From positions 1 through 54,492 of the forward strand of contig CALEFD010000048.1 in assembly GCA_937876995.1 (NCBI GenBank): a stretch of DNA of 54,492 nt, written 5' to 3'. Source of the stretch: an uncultured Bacteroidales bacterium. GTDB lineage: Bacteria > Bacteroidota > Bacteroidia > Bacteroidales > Bacteroidaceae. The first letter of the stretch is position 1, and the number at the start of each line of letters is the position of its first letter. A program made the translations under genes and the position numbers. Of the stretch, positions 34,935 to 44,034 are shown in pieces. The notes beneath the pieces are model-generated. The model did no database searches and had not been told where the DNA came from. It saw only the letters and a list, made by a program, of their open reading frames with translations.

Positions 34935-34964
34935 CAAATGTAACTAATATTTAGTTGCAAACAA
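34935..34964 (-). promoter_or_regulatory. Promoter of hicAB
   Basis: Minus strand: TTG (34964-34962), 19-bp spacer, TACATTTG (34942-34935). The region also carries TTGCAAACAAG-type half repeats that may be part of a HicB operator, but symmetry is weak. Confidence 0.6.
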
Positions 34965-35023
34965 GGTTTTTTGCAAAAATATTTCGTAGTAATGTTAAAC
35001 TTTCAGAGTATAGTTACTACTTG

Positions 35024-35061
35024 CAAAAAAAAGACCGTTGCAGCAGTGGTTGCAACGGTCT
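35024..35061 (-). terminator. Rho-independent terminator after GH31
   Basis: On the minus strand: stem AGACCGTTGCA / TGCAACGGTCT with a short loop (35061-35032), followed by eight T residues. It ends the GH31 transcript. Confidence 0.9.
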
Positions 35062-35082
35062 GTAATATTGTATGTAGATGGT

Positions 35083-37506
35083 TTACAATACTATTTCTGT
35101 GCCATTGTATTCAACGGTTCTGATGCCATCTTTGCCTACTATGCGTATGTTGAAAGTGCGGTTTTTGAGCATACCCGGGAATTCACCTTGAACAGCACCA
35201 ATGGTTAGTTTCTGTTTGCTGTCGTTCCATTTGAATTCAATAGTGCTGTAAACACCCTTTTCGTAGTTGTAGTTATCGCCTTCGTCTTCGTACAGAGTGA
35301 ATGTAGCGTTTGCACCCGGATAGATTATTATATCCAGATTATCCCATTTGCTCTCTTCAGCATATTGCATTACAGGTGCAAGTGGAATAATGCTGCCGGC
35401 ACGTACAAACATAGGGCCTTTGTCAAACGATGTCTCTATAGTAACATCCTGACCGCCACGGTACTTCTTTTCTGTCCAGAAATCGTACCAATCGGCACCC
35501 TTAGGAAGATATTTTACAGCACTCATTGGCTGGTCAAAATCAATGTTGGTAGTGCCTTCTGCTGCTACCGGATTGTTTCTGTTCCATCCGCTCATAGCAT
35601 CGCCTCTTACTACTCGTTCTTCAGTGTATTGAGCTGTTACTATTGGAGTGGCTAAAATGCTGCGGCCAAACATGAATTCATCTGTCATATCCCAAACGCG
35701 TTTGTCTGCAGCAAAATCGTAAACAAGTGCGCGCATATAACTGTCATCATTGTCAGTTACTTGCCATGCAGTACTATAAATATATGGTAGTAGCTGATAA
35801 CGTAATCTGATGCTCTTTTCTATAGCATCGAATGCTGCATCGCCTTTACTTCCAAAACGATATATTTCTCTTGGTGCATCAGCGCCATGACTACGGAATA
35901 CCGGGCAGAAAAGACCAAACTGCATCCAGCGTACATAGAGTTCCTGATACTGTTTGTTTTGAGGTGCCGAACCTCCACCACGGGTATTGTATGAACTACA
36001 GAAGAAACCGCCTATATCGGTGTTTACGTTAGGACAGCCTGTCATTGTATAGTTCAGTGTCAGAGGTAATTGTTTACGAAGCATATCCCATGATGAATTT
36101 ACATCTCCACTCCATAGACCGGAACCGTAACGTTGCTGACCTGCAAAAGCGGAACGGGTCATAATGAATACACGTTTCTCTTCTGAATCTTTACGCAGGT
36201 TGTTATAAATGCCACTTACTGATGCCAATGGGAATACGTTACGATATCTTCTCCATGTACCATCGCCTGCAGAGTGATCGTAATGACTATCTTGTGGATT
36301 AAAGAAGTCGGGGTCAGTTGAATCCATCCACCAGGCATCAATATCGTAATCTACAAGCGTCTTCAGATTCTGCCAATAGATTTCACGGGCAACGGGACTT
36401 AGAGCATCATATACGCGTACACCGCTTGAATAGTCCATTCGTGGGGGCCAGATATGTGAAAGACCGCTCTGTGGCCATGTCTGGAAATCGTATAGCAGAC
36501 CTTTTTCTTCCAATTGTGAGAAGGCATGTGTCTGTGGACCAAAACTAGCCCAGATACTTATCATTAAATGTGCGTTATGACGATGTACCTCTTCTACCAT
36601 CTGTGGACCATTAACGTATGCTTCTGACAAAAAGTCCATAGCATTCCACAGGTAGTTGTTACCCCAATATTGCCAGTCTTGGATTATACCATCCAATGGA
36701 ACTTTATTCTGACGATGCCAGCGTACCACTTCCAGTAGTTCTTCCGGTGTCTTGTATCTCTCTTTGCACTGCCAATAGCCAAATGTCCACAGTGGAAACA
36801 TAGGAACATCACCGCTAAGTGTACGCATCTGTGCGTTAACTCCATCGCCTGTAGCACCTAACATAAAGTAGTAGTCAATAGCATCACCAACTTCGGCCGA
36901 GAATTTCATACCTTCAGCATTGTCTATGAAATCTGCTCGTGAATAGTTGTCCCAGAATAGGCCCCATCCTTTGATTGACTGGATTACGTACTGGTAGTCC
37001 TGGGTGTTGTTCTGTTCCATCATTTTATGTTCAGAATTTCTGCGGTTCAATTTACCATCCTGTATAGCACCCAGTCCGTATATAGGTTCCTCTTTATCTA
37101 ATGTATAGACAATAGTGGTACGATAACTGCCTTTGTCAGGGCCTTCGGTACGTTCCTGGAATCCATAAGACTTTTCTTTAAGCATGTTTTTGCCTTTACT
37201 CAAGAACTGCATCAAACCGGTTTTCTTGTCTATTACAACTGTCAGTTTGGAACTGCTTAAAGTGATTTTTGATGAACTTTCCTGATTCTTGATGTTCAGA
37301 TTAGTGGCAGGTTTTAGCGTTACCACCCAACTTTCTGCTGTGGGAATTCCTTTTGCTGTAGGATACTTTAAAACTCGAACAATTTCATCGGTAAAGAATG
37401 TTACTTGTGTAGTAGTTCCATTTACTTCTACCTGGGCTTTGTTTGCCCTTAAAACTGCCGGCATAGAAACAAGTAGTAGCAGTATTGAAAAAAATGCCTT
37501 TCTCAT
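35083..37506 (-). CDS. Glycoside hydrolase family 31 (alpha-glucosidase/alpha-xylosidase type)
   Basis: About 807 residues from ATG 37506, chosen because it opens a signal peptide (MRKAFFSILLLLVSMPAVLR); the frame extends upstream to 37623 but that part covers the promoter. The layout is an N-terminal beta-sandwich (~25-200), a GH31 TIM barrel with WTFGYWQCKERYKTPEEL and the nucleophile D395 in WWMDSTDPDFF, FIMTRSAFAGQQRYG for the acid/base region, and C-terminal beta domains including DUF5110-like end. It hydrolyses alpha-linked glucosides or xylosides in the periplasm; exact specificity is not readable. Alone on its transcript. Confidence 0.93.
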   Translation of the reverse strand: MRKAFFSILLLLVSMPAVLRANKAQVEVNGTTTQVTFFTDEIVRVLKYPTAKGIPTAESWVVTLKPATNLNIKNQESSSKITLSSSKLTVVIDKKTGLMQFLSKGKNMLKEKSYGFQERTEGPDKGSYRTTIVYTLDKEEPIYGLGAIQDGKLNRRNSEHKMMEQNNTQDYQYVIQSIKGWGLFWDNYSRADFIDNAEGMKFSAEVGDAIDYYFMLGATGDGVNAQMRTLSGDVPMFPLWTFGYWQCKERYKTPEELLEVVRWHRQNKVPLDGIIQDWQYWGNNYLWNAMDFLSEAYVNGPQMVEEVHRHNAHLMISIWASFGPQTHAFSQLEEKGLLYDFQTWPQSGLSHIWPPRMDYSSGVRVYDALSPVAREIYWQNLKTLVDYDIDAWWMDSTDPDFFNPQDSHYDHSAGDGTWRRYRNVFPLASVSGIYNNLRKDSEEKRVFIMTRSAFAGQQRYGSGLWSGDVNSSWDMLRKQLPLTLNYTMTGCPNVNTDIGGFFCSSYNTRGGGSAPQNKQYQELYVRWMQFGLFCPVFRSHGADAPREIYRFGSKGDAAFDAIEKSIRLRYQLLPYIYSTAWQVTDNDDSYMRALVYDFAADKRVWDMTDEFMFGRSILATPIVTAQYTEERVVRGDAMSGWNRNNPVAAEGTTNIDFDQPMSAVKYLPKGADWYDFWTEKKYRGGQDVTIETSFDKGPMFVRAGSIIPLAPVMQYAEESKWDNLDIIIYPGANATFTLYEDEGDNYNYEKGVYSTIEFKWNDSKQKLTIGAVQGEFPGMLKNRTFNIRIVGKDGIRTVEYNGTEIVL

Positions 37507-37536
37507 ATAATAAAAAATGGTTAGTTTCTTTGAAGA

Positions 37537-37569
37537 CAAAGATACGCATAAGCGAGCGAGAAATATCAA
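37537..37569 (-). promoter_or_regulatory. Promoter of GH31
   Basis: Minus strand: TTG (37569-37567), 22-bp spacer, TATCTTTG (37544-37537), about 30 bp upstream of the preferred start codon. It supports ATG 37506 over the longer frame. Confidence 0.55.
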
Positions 37570-37676
37570 GCTTGCTTGAATATTTTTCAAAGCGAGCGCA
37601 AGTATTTTATGTAAAGATAGCAATATGCAGTTAAAAAATATGAATTTTACTTCAATATTTTCAAAGCGAACGCAAA
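37547..37676. repeat. Short degenerate repeats with AAGCG(A/G)(G/A)CG core upstream of GH31
   Basis: AAGCGAGCGAG at ~37550, then TTTTTCAAAGCGAGCGCAAG near 37590 and ATTTTCAAAGCGAACGCAAA near 37657. The last two share about 17 of 20 bases. Between the first two is a small inverted repeat CAAGCTTGCTTG. The block lies between GH31 and the EamA gene, across the GH31 promoter. It may be regulatory or a small intergenic repeat. Confidence 0.5.
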
Positions 37677-37695
37677 CATCATCTATACTTAGTTG

Positions 37696-38613
37696 TTATT
37701 TTGCTTTGTTGATGATGTATATGCCTATTGTGGTAAGAGTTGCAGATACTATATATTTGGCATAGAATGGTTCGCCTAAACAGAGACACGATGTAATGGT
37801 ACCTACCACAGGGATAAGCGAATTGAATATAGCCACTTTACCTATGGGATTGCAACTTATCAGTTTGTTGTATAGTGTGAATCCCAATGTGGAAATAACT
37901 ATTAGCGAAATAAGGATAAGTATGCCGTTTAAAGTTACCGCAGGTAGTGTTCCGCCTGAAATTAAACCTAAGATTACGAGTAGTAAACCGCCACCACCCA
38001 AACTGTATCCTGTACCTACAAAGATATCCACTCTTTTACCCAATCCGCGTGTCATAAGGCTGGCAAAGGCAGAACACATTGCATTAAGTATTATCATGCC
38101 ATCGCCTAAGAGAGAAAACGAACTTTCGTTGTTGTTACCCAAATTTAAAGCCAATATACCGCCTACACCTACTATGCAACCTATTAACTTATTACGTGTA
38201 AAACGATCGCTTTTAAAGAATATGCAGGCCAAAATCACTACCAAAAAAACACTTAGTGAATTGATGATAGAAGCTCTGGCACCTTCGCTATGGGATAATC
38301 CTATGTAGAAGAATGCGTAGTGTAGGGTAGTGTTTAATAGCGAAAACAGTAGAATGAAGAACCAATTTGCAGGTCTTGATACTTTGAAACTTTTCCTCTT
38401 TATACCGGCTACGCATAGGACTATCAGACCGGACACACAAAACCGTATGCCGGCAAACAGCATCTTGCTGCCTGTCATCTGTTCTGTTATTTCAAACTCA
38501 TTGAAACCTAACTTTATAAGTGGATATGCCCATCCCCATGCAATAGCTGCAGTAAGAGCAAACGTCACCACCCAAAACGGGCGTTGGAACAGAGGTAGCT
38601 TTTCGGAATTCAT
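37696..38613 (-). CDS. EamA/DMT-family inner-membrane transporter
   Basis: 305 residues with ten predicted helices in two EamA repeats (WGWAYPLIKLGFNEFEI... and GDGMIILNAMCSAFASLMTRGLGKRV...). The drug/metabolite transporter superfamily exports metabolites or amino acids; substrate unknown. The start lies 12 bp after the cupin stop, so cupin and EamA form a two-gene operon under the promoter at 38978-39009. Confidence 0.9.
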   Translation of the reverse strand: MNSEKLPLFQRPFWVVTFALTAAIAWGWAYPLIKLGFNEFEITEQMTGSKMLFAGIRFCVSGLIVLCVAGIKRKSFKVSRPANWFFILLFSLLNTTLHYAFFYIGLSHSEGARASIINSLSVFLVVILACIFFKSDRFTRNKLIGCIVGVGGILALNLGNNNESSFSLLGDGMIILNAMCSAFASLMTRGLGKRVDIFVGTGYSLGGGGLLLVILGLISGGTLPAVTLNGILILISLIVISTLGFTLYNKLISCNPIGKVAIFNSLIPVVGTITSCLCLGEPFYAKYIVSATLTTIGIYIINKAK

Positions 38614-38625
38614 CTTCCCGGTATA

Positions 38626-38955
38626 TTATTGATTGGGAACAGCTGCAAAGAAAATAAGATCTTCTGTGCCGGTATTTACTAAACTGTGCGTGTGACCTTT
38701 AGGGCAATATGTGCATTGTCCCTGTACCAATGGTGAAGCTACTCCATCTTCAATAATTGTACCTTCTCCTTCCAGTACGAATAGTATTTCCGAATTCTCT
38801 TCATGTGTATGTTCGCCTATACTTGCCCCGGGTATAAGTCTTCCTTTCATTATGCGGTTAGTACCATCCCAGAACATTTTTACATCAAACTCTTTTTCTC
38901 CACCTTTAAAATTCGGAATCTGGGTTGATTCCATTGTATTGAAATCTATAATCAT
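38626..38955 (-). CDS. Small cupin-domain protein
   Basis: 109 residues forming a single conserved beta-barrel. The two cupin motifs are visible: GASIGEHTHEENSEILFVLEG (His, His, Glu metal ligands) and PKGHTHSLVNTG (His). Single-domain cupins may be isomerases, oxygenases or sensors; no substrate can be assigned. It is the first gene of an operon with the EamA exporter, suggesting a shared metabolite. Confidence 0.88.
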   Translation of the reverse strand: MIIDFNTMESTQIPNFKGGEKEFDVKMFWDGTNRIMKGRLIPGASIGEHTHEENSEILFVLEGEGTIIEDGVASPLVQGQCTYCPKGHTHSLVNTGTEDLIFFAAVPNQ

Positions 38956-38977
38956 ACTTTTTCATTTTTAGCGGGTG

Positions 38978-39009
38978 CAAAATTATAAACAATCTCTTTA
39001 GCTAACAAA
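38978..39009 (-). promoter_or_regulatory. Promoter of the cupin-EamA operon
   Basis: Minus strand: TTTG (39009-39006), 20-bp spacer, TAATTTTG (38985-38978), an exact consensus match 23 bp upstream of the cupin ATG. Confidence 0.75.
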
Positions 39010-39145
39010 TGAAACTCTGTTTTATGTTTTAGATTACGCAATAACCTTTCTGCAGAAACTATAGGAAAAAACAAACCTATCAGCTTGACGAATCAGGAGC
39101 CACCGGGAATAAACTATTCAAAGATATGAGTTATCTTTCAGGATG

Positions 39146-39176
39146 TTGAATGTTGCGTAAAAATTTAGTAAGTTTG
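39146..39176 (+). promoter_or_regulatory. Promoter of the TIGR04076-like gene
   Basis: TTG (39146-39148), 20-bp spacer, TAAGTTTG (39169-39176). Because transcription would begin near 39183, the in-frame ATG at 39150 cannot be used and ATG 39186 would start a nearly leaderless message. Confidence 0.6.
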
Positions 39177-39185
39177 CAGATAAGT

Positions 39186-39494
39186 ATGGAAAAGAAAAGT
39201 GTAAAAATCACAGTTAAGCGGATGGCGTGTTATAGGGATTTGATGAAAGAGTATGAGAATCCTATAGAGCATGCTTGTGATATGCAGTTGGGGCAGACCT
39301 TTATTTCAGTTGACGGTTGCAAACCGGAAGGTATGTGTGACAGTGCATGGATATCTATGCAACCATTTGTAGAAGAACTGGCTGCCGGGGGCGGGAATTT
39401 CTATGACGGATGGATGCAGAATCCACATTCCGCAATGATATCCTGTAACGATGGGTTTCGTCCTGTCAGTTTTTACATAGAGGTTATGGATTGA
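39186..39494 (+). CDS. TIGR04076-like small protein
   Basis: 102 residues. VKITVKRMACYRDLMKEYENP and CDMQLGQTFISVDGCKPEGMCDSAWISMQPFV resemble the TIGR04076 family, small cysteine-containing proteins of unknown function common in anaerobes. Five cysteines (near residues 14, 31, 45, 51 and 85) are candidates for metal binding or disulfides. The start at 39186 is set by the promoter position. FKBP isomerase follows after 53 bp on the same strand and may be co-transcribed. Confidence 0.75.
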   Translation: MEKKSVKITVKRMACYRDLMKEYENPIEHACDMQLGQTFISVDGCKPEGMCDSAWISMQPFVEELAAGGGNFYDGWMQNPHSAMISCNDGFRPVSFYIEVMD

Positions 39495-39547
39495 ACTGTA
39501 ACGTACTTTGAGTTGAAAATAGATGAGTAACACTAAAAAATAACAAT

Positions 39548-39946
39548 ATGAACAAACAGGAGTATTTAAAAGCAAATAAAGAGTGGCTTGAAGCAAAAGC
39601 TAAAGAAGATGGAGTAAGGTCTCTGCCTAAAGGAATATATTATAAGGTGATAGAGCAGGGTAATCCCAATAGCCCATCGCCAACGGTACGAAGCATTGTA
39701 ACAGCCCATTACACCGGGTGGACCATAGATGGCAAAGAATTTGACAGTAGTCGCAGTGGAGTACCTTTCGCCTGCCGTTTGTGTGATCTGATTGATGGTT
39801 GGATAATAGCAATGCAGCAGATGCATGTGGGAGATAAATGGGAACTCTATATACCTGCAGAGATGGCATACGGAAATTATTCCCAACCCGGTATTCCCGG
39901 AGGTTCTACGCTAATCTTTGAGATAGAACTTTTAGGCGTATCATAA
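39548..39946 (+). CDS. FKBP-type peptidyl-prolyl cis-trans isomerase
   Basis: 132 residues. FKBP core: VTAHYTGWTIDGKEFDSSRSGVPFACRLCDLIDGWIIAMQQMHVGDKWELYIPAEMAYGN, with the typical Tyr, Asp, Trp and Ile pocket positions and the C-terminal strand GGSTLIFEIELLGV. No signal peptide, so cytoplasmic. It catalyses proline isomerisation in protein folding. Short N-terminal helix only, without the FkpA-type dimerisation domain. A strong hairpin terminator follows. Confidence 0.93.
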   Translation: MNKQEYLKANKEWLEAKAKEDGVRSLPKGIYYKVIEQGNPNSPSPTVRSIVTAHYTGWTIDGKEFDSSRSGVPFACRLCDLIDGWIIAMQQMHVGDKWELYIPAEMAYGNYSQPGIPGGSTLIFEIELLGVS

Positions 39947-39997
39947 ATCTCCTCCCACTTTATAAACTGAAAAGATTCAGATAACTATAAAAGTGAA

Positions 39998-40030
39998 ATC
40001 ACCCCAAATAAAGGCTTTTGGGGTGATTTT
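39998..40030. terminator. Terminator between FKBP and GH2 (converging)
   Basis: Stem ATCACCCCAAA / TTTTGGGGTGAT around AAAGGC, followed on the plus strand by TTTTAATTTT. It ends the FKBP transcript and probably also the opposing GH2 transcript. Confidence 0.85.
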
Positions 40031-40081
40031 AATTTTAACACGCCTCCCATAAAGATAATGTCTGGGAGGAATGTTGCTTAT

Positions 40082-43000
40082 TTACTTTGTTGAACCTGCT
40101 ATAGGTTTGATAGTGATTGTTCTATTGTATGGAGCCGGCTTAACTCTGTATTCATCCAGTACATAGATAGATGTGCAACCTACACCTGTGGTATTGTAGT
40201 CAAGGTTCAGAGTGTAACAATCTGTCTGAGGCTGCAACTGATATGTGTACTGACTCTTGGTAAGATTATCTGTACTGAACTGATAAGCATTAAAGTTGAA
40301 ATGTTCATTCATAGAGATCTGTACACCGCTACCTGCATCGTCAAGCAACTTAACGTAACGGATATCTGTGCGCAAAGCATGATCCTGAGGCAACAGATAT
40401 GGTTCGTACATATCGGCAACACTCTTTGTCCAAATACCTACAGGATAACCTGTTTTACGGTCAGGATAATTCTCTTCCGGACCACGACCGTACCATGTGA
40501 TGTTGTCAAAACTGTTCATCACAGATGTGGTGAAACCTATACGTGGAAGCAGTTCCGGCAGTTTACCCTGTGGGCTTGCCTGATTGTCTATCTTAACAGT
40601 TCCGTCATCGTAGAATCTATAGGTATAATCAAGTGAGAAACCTGCCAACTGAACACCCTGAATATAGAGATCCAACTGTCCGTAAGATGATGCACCTACC
40701 TGAACCAACTGATGTACGGTAACTGTTGTTTCGTGTTCGTTGTGAGTAAGTTCTATCTGTGAAGGACGTATGCGCAACTGGTTTACACCCTGAGTGTAGA
40801 ATAGGGTAGATACCATGTTGCCGTAACCATCGTTGTAACCGCCATTAACACGGAATGCGTTCCAAGAATCGAATTCGTTGGCCAGCGGTGCACGCCATAG
40901 GTTGAATGTAACAGGTTCTTTAAGCACTGATTTGCCATCTACTTCAATCTGATCTAAATTGCCGGTCTCTTTGTTGATAATGTAGCAGAAACCATTACCG
41001 CTTATCTTTATAAGTTTGTCATTCTCTTCAGCATTGATATTTGAAGCCGATAGTTTTTCCGGAACTGCAGGTAGGTTCCATTCTGTAAGTTCCAGCTGAT
41101 CCCAAGCTACCTGATGACCTGCATCTGCCCATATCTGTTTCTCTTTAAGGGTAGATGTAACCATTATGCGGTACTCTTTACCCGGAATTATGTTTGGCTT
41201 CTTGTATGGAATGGTTACAATCTGTTTCTGTTGTGGACCGGTGGTAAACTGAATGTCACCCTCTTCAATAACTTCGTTATCGGCCATCAAAGCCCAATGT
41301 GAAGCATACTGTGAAAGGTCTGTAAAGTGCAGACGGTTGGTAACCTCAACAGTTCCCTTTTCTGCATTTAGCAGACGTACACTTACAGGCTGTGTAGTCC
41401 ATTTTAACTGCAACATTTCCGGCTGAACAGTGCGGTCGGGCCATATACATCCGTAAGTACGCATGTTGGTGCCTATAGTGTAGTATGTTCCTTCATCGCC
41501 ATTACTATCGAATGTAAGGTATAGCACAGCATCGGCAGCACTGCCTTCGCCATCGGCCAGACATTTGTCGTATATAGCTACGTTATCCATCTGTGCATCG
41601 GCGGTATAGATGGTCTGTGGGTCCTGAGCATGGTTTCCTGCAAATCTACCTATGTTGATAGGGTAAGGGAAGTTACTAATTACTCCACGTTCACCCTGCT
41701 GGTTGCCACGACGGTTGCCAGTCTGTTGTCTTGCAGGAGTAGCCTCTGTTCCCTTTAGTTCTCCATCTATGTAGAGTTTCATTTCCTGACCATCCCATGA
41801 TGCTGTTACATGATGCCAATTGCCAATCCAGTTTTCAGGCAGATCTACATTCAGAGCATGTTTCACACCTGTATGCAGGTAGAACTGCAGTGTCTTTTCT
41901 CCCTTTTGTACCACACCAAACTGAGTGCTGCCTTTGGTAATATATGGAGCACCATCGTGTGTCCCGCTAAGTTTTCCGGGTTTAACATCAAAACTTATGG
42001 TAATGGCATTGCCTTTCAGTTCTACATTGTCGGCGCGATATACCTCTACCCACTCTTCATGACCGCTTAGGCATAGAATACCGTCTTCAACCTTTGCATT
42101 GCTCATCAAGTGAACAGGGGTGTTGTAAGGAGAACTGTCTTTTAACGGACGTATGCGTTCTGTCAGACCCGGGTTTACAAAGTCCCATATTGCACCACCC
42201 ATCAGACGTGGATGACGTCGTATCACTTCCCAGAATTCATCCATACCACCACCGGCATTACCTGCCACGGAGAGATATTCGTCCATGAAAGATGGACGTG
42301 GATCCTCTTCTTCCGGTGTCATGGCAGTATTCATTTCCAGCTCGTATGGAGTAGGATAGCGTGGACCTATAATATCTTCGCCCGGATGAGCGTATGCATT
42401 ACCACCATACATGTAGTAGCGTGTAGGGTCGTACTTTTTACCCTCTTTTATAACCTCTGTAATAAGTGGACCTTCTCCACTTTCGTTACCTGCGCTCCAG
42501 AATAGTACAGATGGGTGGTTGCGGTCGCGAAGCACCATCTGACGTACACGTTCCAGATACATCTCTTTGAAATCCTGGTTATTTGAAAGGTACTCTGTGG
42601 CGTGGGCTTCATCGCCTGTCTCATCAATAATGTATAGACCATATTCATCGGCCAGTTCCAGATATTTGTTAACCGGAGGATAGTGTGAAATACGTACTGA
42701 ATTGAAGTTGTGTTGCTTGAGTATCTCCATATCCTTGCGGATGGTCTCTTCTGTAATAACGTGTCCCAGTTCAGGATGCTGCATGTGGGTGTTGATGGAA
42801 TTAACCTTGATAGGTTCACCATTCAGATAGAATGTCTGGTTGCGAATCTCGGTCTCTTTGAAACCCATGTTGCTGGTAATCTGCTGAACAGTCTCTCCGT
42901 TTTCTGCCAGCAATTCCAGTTTGAGTTTGTATAATACAGGAGTTTCGCTGGTCCATTTTTCCGGATTTGATACCTTTGATGATAGTTCCAGACTATTCTT

Positions 43001-43873
43001 GCCCTTTCCAATGATGCAGAACTTATCAGATACCATCTCTTTAACTTTAGTGCCATTCTTATCGGTAAGAGTAGCGCGTACAGAGTAGGTGCTGTTATCT
43101 TCTTGATAGCTCTTTACGTCAATTGCAACCTTAAGATCTGCATCTTTGTATTGTGCATCAAGGTCGGTTGTAACAAACCAGTCGAACAGGCGTGTTTTAG
43201 GAGTGGCATATATAGTAACGTCATCACAGATACCTGCCAGGCGCCAATAATCCTGTCCCTCCAAATAGTAACCATCACAATACTTGATTACGCAAACAGC
43301 AATGGTGTTTTTACCTTTCTTAATAAATGGGGTGATATCATATTCCGCAGGTTCCTGACCACCTTCGTTGTAACCTGCTTGTTGACCGTTTATCCATACG
43401 AACGATGCGCTTTGTGTCTTTTCCAGACGAAGGAATATCTGATGTCCATCCCATGATGAAGGTATGTTGAAGGTACGGCGATATGCACCTGTAGGGTTGT
43501 ATTCGCGTGGTACGTATGGTGGGTTTGCCTTGAATGGAGCAGCAACATTACGGAATATTGGATCTCCATAACCTAACATTTCCCAGTTGCTGGGTACCTC
43601 TATCTTATCCCATCTGCCATCCTTGAAATTTGTCTGGAAAAAGTTTTGCGGAACCTCCTCGGGTGTATTGGCGTAGTAGAATTTCCAACTGCCGTTTAGA
43701 GAAAGATGCTTGTCTGCCAGATAATAAGCATGTCCCTCTTCCTGATTTTCTTCAAAAACTGAGGTGTTTTCAATATAATCGTAAATATGCTCCAAGTATT
43801 GAGCATTCATCTGTAATGTACATGTGGCTATAAGACCAAATGTCAAACTCTTTTTAATTCTATTTATAATCAT
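40082..43873 (-). CDS. GH2 beta-galactosidase with inserted LamG-like (concanavalin) domain
   Basis: 1263 residues with signal peptide (starts MIINRIKKSLTFGLIATC). GH2 sugar-binding and immunoglobulin-like domains (~45-340) precede a TIM barrel with acid/base E464 in WSAGNESGEGP and nucleophile E532 in FMDEYLSVAGNA. After the barrel, residues ~600-780 hold an insertion resembling a LamG/concanavalin lectin fold (ITISFDVKPGKLSG ... NWHHVTASWDGQEMKLYIDG), which GH2 enzymes of the LacZ type lack. A DUF4981-like and the beta-galactosidase small-chain domain (ITWYGRGPEENYPDRKTG) finish the protein. It should release beta-galactose from a complex glycan; the lectin domain suggests a polysaccharide or host glycan substrate. 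Confidence 0.92.
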   Translation of the reverse strand: MIINRIKKSLTFGLIATCTLQMNAQYLEHIYDYIENTSVFEENQEEGHAYYLADKHLSLNGSWKFYYANTPEEVPQNFFQTNFKDGRWDKIEVPSNWEMLGYGDPIFRNVAAPFKANPPYVPREYNPTGAYRRTFNIPSSWDGHQIFLRLEKTQSASFVWINGQQAGYNEGGQEPAEYDITPFIKKGKNTIAVCVIKYCDGYYLEGQDYWRLAGICDDVTIYATPKTRLFDWFVTTDLDAQYKDADLKVAIDVKSYQEDNSTYSVRATLTDKNGTKVKEMVSDKFCIIGKGKNSLELSSKVSNPEKWTSETPVLYKLKLELLAENGETVQQITSNMGFKETEIRNQTFYLNGEPIKVNSINTHMQHPELGHVITEETIRKDMEILKQHNFNSVRISHYPPVNKYLELADEYGLYIIDETGDEAHATEYLSNNQDFKEMYLERVRQMVLRDRNHPSVLFWSAGNESGEGPLITEVIKEGKKYDPTRYYMYGGNAYAHPGEDIIGPRYPTPYELEMNTAMTPEEEDPRPSFMDEYLSVAGNAGGGMDEFWEVIRRHPRLMGGAIWDFVNPGLTERIRPLKDSSPYNTPVHLMSNAKVEDGILCLSGHEEWVEVYRADNVELKGNAITISFDVKPGKLSGTHDGAPYITKGSTQFGVVQKGEKTLQFYLHTGVKHALNVDLPENWIGNWHHVTASWDGQEMKLYIDGELKGTEATPARQQTGNRRGNQQGERGVISNFPYPINIGRFAGNHAQDPQTIYTADAQMDNVAIYDKCLADGEGSAADAVLYLTFDSNGDEGTYYTIGTNMRTYGCIWPDRTVQPEMLQLKWTTQPVSVRLLNAEKGTVEVTNRLHFTDLSQYASHWALMADNEVIEEGDIQFTTGPQQKQIVTIPYKKPNIIPGKEYRIMVTSTLKEKQIWADAGHQVAWDQLELTEWNLPAVPEKLSASNINAEENDKLIKISGNGFCYIINKETGNLDQIEVDGKSVLKEPVTFNLWRAPLANEFDSWNAFRVNGGYNDGYGNMVSTLFYTQGVNQLRIRPSQIELTHNEHETTVTVHQLVQVGASSYGQLDLYIQGVQLAGFSLDYTYRFYDDGTVKIDNQASPQGKLPELLPRIGFTTSVMNSFDNITWYGRGPEENYPDRKTGYPVGIWTKSVADMYEPYLLPQDHALRTDIRYVKLLDDAGSGVQISMNEHFNFNAYQFSTDNLTKSQYTYQLQPQTDCYTLNLDYNTTGVGCTSIYVLDEYRVKPAPYNRTITIKPIAGSTK

Positions 43874-43898
43874 AATGATTGTATTTGTTTATAACATG

Positions 43899-43929
43899 CA
43901 AAAGTATAAAGAAAAAAACAATAATACAA
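43899..43929 (-). promoter_or_regulatory. Promoter of the LamG-containing GH2
   Basis: Minus strand: TTG (43929-43927), 20-bp spacer, TACTTTTG (43906-43899), 26 bp upstream of the ATG. Confidence 0.7.
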
Positions 43930-44034
43930 TGTTGTTTAGTCATTCTAAGTCTTCATGTTTTAGCTCTTTTAAATATATGCATATTAAAGGCTTATATTTT
44001 TGTTGTATGTGGGAAGTAGTGTTTGAAAAAAAAA

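Noticed and set aside
37507..37623. N-terminal extension of the GH31 protein
   Set aside because: It covers the promoter and repeats; a proper signal peptide starts at 37506.
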